A DNA stretch of 64,000 nt, taken from positions 25,966 to 89,965 of the forward strand of contig JANSYQ010000014.1 in assembly GCA_024742305.1 (NCBI GenBank), given 5' to 3'. Positions 61,040 to 64,000 of this stretch are shown here, piece after piece; position 1 is the stretch's first letter, and each line of letters opens with the position of its first letter. Below the pieces are notes generated by a model. That model searched no databases. It saw only the letters and a program-made list of their open reading frames with translations, and was not told where the DNA came from. Made by a program: the position numbers and the translations under genes. This stretch comes from a bacterium. Its GTDB lineage: Bacteria; Bacteroidota; Bacteroidia; Flavobacteriales_D; Crocinitomicaceae.

Positions 61040-61504
61040 ATGAAATTGCTCTTGGCTCTATGTATAATCGTGCTCAGCGGTATCTCGCACGCACAGGTAG
61101 CGGTGTCCACACCAACAATTCAAGTTTCGAAAAATATTGATGCTTCAGACTGGTCGATTTATGTTGAATCGACACAATTGAAAGTCGAGTATGTAAAGGT
61201 TGACTGTGATCCCAATTCCGGAATGGACTTCGAAGGAATCATGTTACGATTCACCAATCTAACGAACAATGAAATTAACCTTGATTGGCATTTGGACTTA
61301 CACTATGATGGCACTTGCAGAACTTGCGGTGCAGATGAGTACGACCGTACACTGACTTTGGCGCCGAATGAAATTAAAGAGGGAGATTGTAATGTAAAAA
61401 CCAACAGAACCCTTGACCTATTTGTGAAGTTTACAGATGCCGCCTATTCGAAAGGCGCTGAGCTAACTTCCTTCAACCTAAATAATATGACGGTCGATGA
61501 ATAA
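61040..61504 (+). CDS. Small secreted protein of unknown function
   Basis: A protein of 154 residues with signal peptide MKLLLALCIIVLSGISHAQV. The mature part is beta-rich with Ile/Val/Thr strands and several Cys (DCDPNSGMDFEGIMLRFTNL, YDGTCRTCGADEYDRTL, EGDCNVKTNRTLDLF). The CRTC and two other Cys may form disulfides or bind a metal. It looks like a single immunoglobulin-like or accessory domain; I recognise no family and see no T9SS tail or lipobox. It lies 34 bases upstream of the next giant gene and probably shares its transcript. Confidence 0.72.
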   Translation: MKLLLALCIIVLSGISHAQVAVSTPTIQVSKNIDASDWSIYVESTQLKVEYVKVDCDPNSGMDFEGIMLRFTNLTNNEINLDWHLDLHYDGTCRTCGADEYDRTLTLAPNEIKEGDCNVKTNRTLDLFVKFTDAAYSKGAELTSFNLNNMTVDE

Positions 61505-61538
61505 ATAGACACTCAACACAACCTACTACCACACTACA

Positions 61539-64000
61539 ATGAAACTACGAATACTTCTAACTATGAAACCAATAATTACTTTACTCATCGCCTTGGCAGC
61601 CTTGTCACTACCGTTTAACGGTGTGTCGCAGGTTGTTCCCTGTAATATCACATTGGATGCAACTTTAGGAGGAGCACCACCAGTACCTCCCACTTATAAT
61701 ATGACGAATGGGACGATTAGCACATGTTCCGGAGTGTTTTTCGATCCAGGAGGAACAGGGAATTACTCGAATGGCATTGGTCTAACTACTATGACCTTTT
61801 GTTCGGACCAACCAGGAGAACAAATTATCTTGGACTTCTCAGCCTACGGTTTTCAGGTAGAAACGAATTATGATTTTCTAAATATTTACGATGGCTCGGG
61901 TACAGGTGGAACATTGCTTTGGAACTCGCAAGCGCAAGGTGGATCAACAAACCCAGGGGTCATTACCTCCACGACAGGCTGTTTGACCATTACGTTCTCC
62001 AGTGATGGTTCGGTAACTTACCAAGGATGGCAAGCGGACATTTCATGTACAAATCCACCAACGAATACATTTGATTGTAACGGTGGAGATGTGTTGTTGA
62101 CAGCTACAGGTCAAGGTCAGCAGACTACCGTTATGAGTAACAACTTTAACGCGGGAACGCTTGGTTCCGGTTGGTCCGCTACCGGTGGTACAGCTGTAGG
62201 GTCGCCATGTGGTCCCAGTTTAGACGGGACAGATTACTACTGGGCTTCTACATCAACAGGAACGCCAAACCTAACAACGGTACCCTATGACGTGAGTTGT
62301 GGCGGTACGCTATCTTTTGATATGGCGTATGCTACCCAAGGAGGAGCAGCTCCTTGTGAGGGACCAGATTTACCGGATGAAGGTGTAACATTGCAATATT
62401 CAACTGATGGTGGTGTTACTTGGACGGTAATCCAGTACTGGGATCCGTTAGGTGGTTATGATCCGCAGATGACATCTTGGAATAATTACACTATCCCAAT
62501 ACCACCAGGAGCGCAAGGTCCAAATACACAATTCCAATGGGTACAAACTAATTCTTCGGGAACTTGTTGTGATAACTGGGGAATTGACAACGTTGTGATT
62601 ACGTCCAATACAAATTGTAACGCTTATTGGTACGATTACAATCATATACCAAGTTATCCGGACCCAAATACTGATCTTGTAAATATCACGTCTACAACAA
62701 CTTTTGGGGTTTGGTACACAAATGGAGTCGACTCTTGTTACGCGTCAACGACTGTGGTGGTTCCTCCAGGAACTACGGCTGATGCTGGTTCAGATCAAAC
62801 AATCTGTGCAGCAGGAACGGTAACAATCGGTGGTGCACCAACAACTCCCGACAATGGTGCTACTTACACTTGGAGTACGGGAGCAACAGGAACAATTGGT
62901 TCAGGAGACAATGGTCAAATTAACGTTTCACCAACCGTAACTACTGATTATTATTTAACAGTAGAGTTTAACGGATGTTTTGCATACGATACAGTAACAG
63001 TTTTTGTAGATGCTCCACCAACAGCATCTAATCCAGCACCAATCAATGTTCAGTGTGCAGGAGATATTCCTGCTCCAAACCCGTTGGTTGTAACAGATGA
63101 GAATGATGATATTACAATTCCACCAAGTGTCACTTTCTTAAATGATGTTAGTGATGGACAGACTTGTCCGGAGACAATTACGCGGACATATCGTGTTGAA
63201 GATGCTTGTGGAAATTTTGTCGATGTTCAACAAACGATAACAATTCACGATACTCAGGCACCTGTGCTTGCAGCACCTCCTGCTAACGCAGCCTATCAAT
63301 GTGCTGCGGACGTGCCGGCAATACCAAACCTTGGTTGGACGGATAACTGCGACGGCTCAGGAACGGTAACAGGATCGGAAGTTTCTGATGGTCAATCATG
63401 CCCTGAGACAATTACGCGTACTTGGACTTACACTGATGCCTGTGGGAATTCGGCAACGGAGACGCAGACAATTACGATTCACGATACGCAAGTGCCTGTG
63501 TTTGCAGCGCCACCTGCAGATTTAACAGTGGCATGTGTAGGTGATATTCCAGCAATGACCAACCTCGGATGGACAGACAATTGTGATGGTTCGGGAACAG
63601 TTGCAGGAACAGATGGAGCCCTTTCAGGTGGGTGTCCGGCTATGATGACTAGAACTTGGACGTATACGGACGCTTGTGGAAACACAGCAACGGAAACGCA
63701 AACAATAACAGTAAATGATACGCAGGCACCGGTAATGGCAGCAGCCCCAGCGGATGCAGCATACCAGTGTATTGGAGATGTGCCAGCAATGGCAGGTCTC
63801 GGCTGGACGGACAACTGTGATGGATCAGGAACAGTAACGGGATCGGAAGTATCCGATGGACAAAGCTGCCCTGAGACAATGACACGTACTTGGACGTATA
63901 CGGATGCTTGTGGAAACACGGCAACGGAAACGCAAACCATCACAGTTCACGATACGCAAGTGCCAGTATTTGCAGCAGCCCCAGCGGATGTAACATTAGA
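61539..64000 (+). CDS. Giant secreted CUB/reelin-like/HYR-repeat protein (3' end missing)
   Basis: The frame is open from ATG 61539 (or 61563) to the end of the window, 820 codons, so the gene continues outside. After signal peptide PIITLLIALAALSLPFNGVS comes a CUB-like domain (about 55-170: CSGVFFDPGGTGNYSNG, FLNIYDGSGTGGTLLW, CLTITFSSDGS), a reelin-like module (about 200-370: DEGVTLQYSTDGGVTW, NWGIDNVVITS), a PKD/Ig-like unit (TADAGSDQTICAAGTVTIGG) and a run of HYR-like repeats of 78 residues with conserved Cys (WTDNCDGSGTV, YTDACGN). This domain mix is found in large Bacteroidota adhesins, and a T9SS tail is expected beyond the window but not seen. The translation was read directly from the sequence and contains no stop. 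Confidence 0.87.
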   Translation, partial: MKLRILLTMKPIITLLIALAALSLPFNGVSQVVPCNITLDATLGGAPPVPPTYNMTNGTISTCSGVFFDPGGTGNYSNGIGLTTMTFCSDQPGEQIILDFSAYGFQVETNYDFLNIYDGSGTGGTLLWNSQAQGGSTNPGVITSTTGCLTITFSSDGSVTYQGWQADISCTNPPTNTFDCNGGDVLLTATGQGQQTTVMSNNFNAGTLGSGWSATGGTAVGSPCGPSLDGTDYYWASTSTGTPNLTTVPYDVSCGGTLSFDMAYATQGGAAPCEGPDLPDEGVTLQYSTDGGVTWTVIQYWDPLGGYDPQMTSWNNYTIPIPPGAQGPNTQFQWVQTNSSGTCCDNWGIDNVVITSNTNCNAYWYDYNHIPSYPDPNTDLVNITSTTTFGVWYTNGVDSCYASTTVVVPPGTTADAGSDQTICAAGTVTIGGAPTTPDNGATYTWSTGATGTIGSGDNGQINVSPTVTTDYYLTVEFNGCFAYDTVTVFVDAPPTASNPAPINVQCAGDIPAPNPLVVTDENDDITIPPSVTFLNDVSDGQTCPETITRTYRVEDACGNFVDVQQTITIHDTQAPVLAAPPANAAYQCAADVPAIPNLGWTDNCDGSGTVTGSEVSDGQSCPETITRTWTYTDACGNSATETQTITIHDTQVPVFAAPPADLTVACVGDIPAMTNLGWTDNCDGSGTVAGTDGALSGGCPAMMTRTWTYTDACGNTATETQTITVNDTQAPVMAAAPADAAYQCIGDVPAMAGLGWTDNCDGSGTVTGSEVSDGQSCPETMTRTWTYTDACGNTATETQTITVHDTQVPVFAAAPADVTL
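63249..64000 (+). repeat. In-gene 234-bp tandem repeat (HYR-like), alternating in two types
   Basis: Units start at 63249, 63483, 63717 and 63951: exactly 234 bp (78 codons) apart. Units 1 and 3 share AAYQC and VSDGQSCPET, while unit 2 and the start of unit 4 share QVPVFAAxPADxT. The array is therefore an AB-AB composite with a 468-bp higher-order period. It continues past the window. Confidence 0.92.

Noticed and set aside
63249..64000. CRISPR-like or satellite DNA
   Set aside because: Units of 234 bp are in frame with the large coding sequence and conserve Cys and Trp positions, so they are protein domain repeats.

Overview
The window reads as chromosomal DNA of a marine or freshwater Bacteroidota, most likely a Flavobacteriales member near the Crocinitomicaceae (Fluviicola-like). 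This is an inference from four kinds of evidence. Many secreted proteins end in type IX secretion (T9SS) sorting domains. Several lineage-typical families occur (DUF4907, DUF4159, DUF4924, DUF5723, DUF6370, SiaC/DUF1987). SecA is the long form of 1114 residues. Promoter-like boxes follow the Bacteroidota pattern TAnnTTTG, with few Shine-Dalgarno sites. I see no rRNA, tRNA, CRISPR array, phage, integrase or intact insertion sequence.

Layout. 1-822: end of a secreted SGNH-hydrolase-like protein with PKD and T9SS domains. 826-1458: nitroreductase. 1544-7874 (minus): tightly packed six-gene operon of one GEVED protein, four paralogous six-bladed Kelch proteins, all with T9SS sorting domains, and a DUF4907 lipoprotein. 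8070-10732: a conserved 56-residue protein, then two secreted proteins sharing an unusual C-terminal tail. 10729-14418 (minus): pepT-holA-rsmE with a DUF4159 gene downstream. 14506-20492: a secreted protein made of two related halves, ndk, a ZIP metal transporter, a DUF5723 barrel behind a long structured leader, a Nudix CoA pyrophosphatase and a lipoprotein. 20594-25977: periplasmic thioredoxin, trhO-lgt, and an NfeD-like/flotillin/lipoprotein trio. 25983-31542: DUF6370 lipoprotein, PaaY-like protein, tag, a barrel, a Hanks-type kinase, a SiaC-like protein, and an operon with an OmpH/Skp-like lipoprotein. 31627-36386 (minus): FAD-linked dehydrogenase, a PorE-like OmpA protein and a TPR protein. 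36500-43474: thiolase, then a lipoprotein/barrel/two T9SS-substrate operon. 43476-48315 (minus): KdsC-like phosphatase, DUF2520 protein, secA. 48949-53250: guaA, a LysM/PBP1 protein, hemF. 53438-64000: surface-protein region with a 2260-residue repetitive T9SS type B protein and the start of another giant repetitive protein that runs off the window.

Common thread. Much of the window concerns the cell envelope. SecA exports precursors, Lgt lipidates the many lipoproteins, OmpH/Skp-like and PorE-like proteins serve the periplasm and outer membrane, and at least ten products carry T9SS or T9SS-like C-termini. The housekeeping genes are conventional. The less described material is the Kelch operon, the lipoprotein-barrel-propeller operon, the variant C-terminal tail, the two giant repeat genes with exact periodicities, a set of promoters placed exactly four bases before start codons, and short interspersed repeats in the spacers. 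All assignments rest on reading the sequence and on recall of families; no database search was run.
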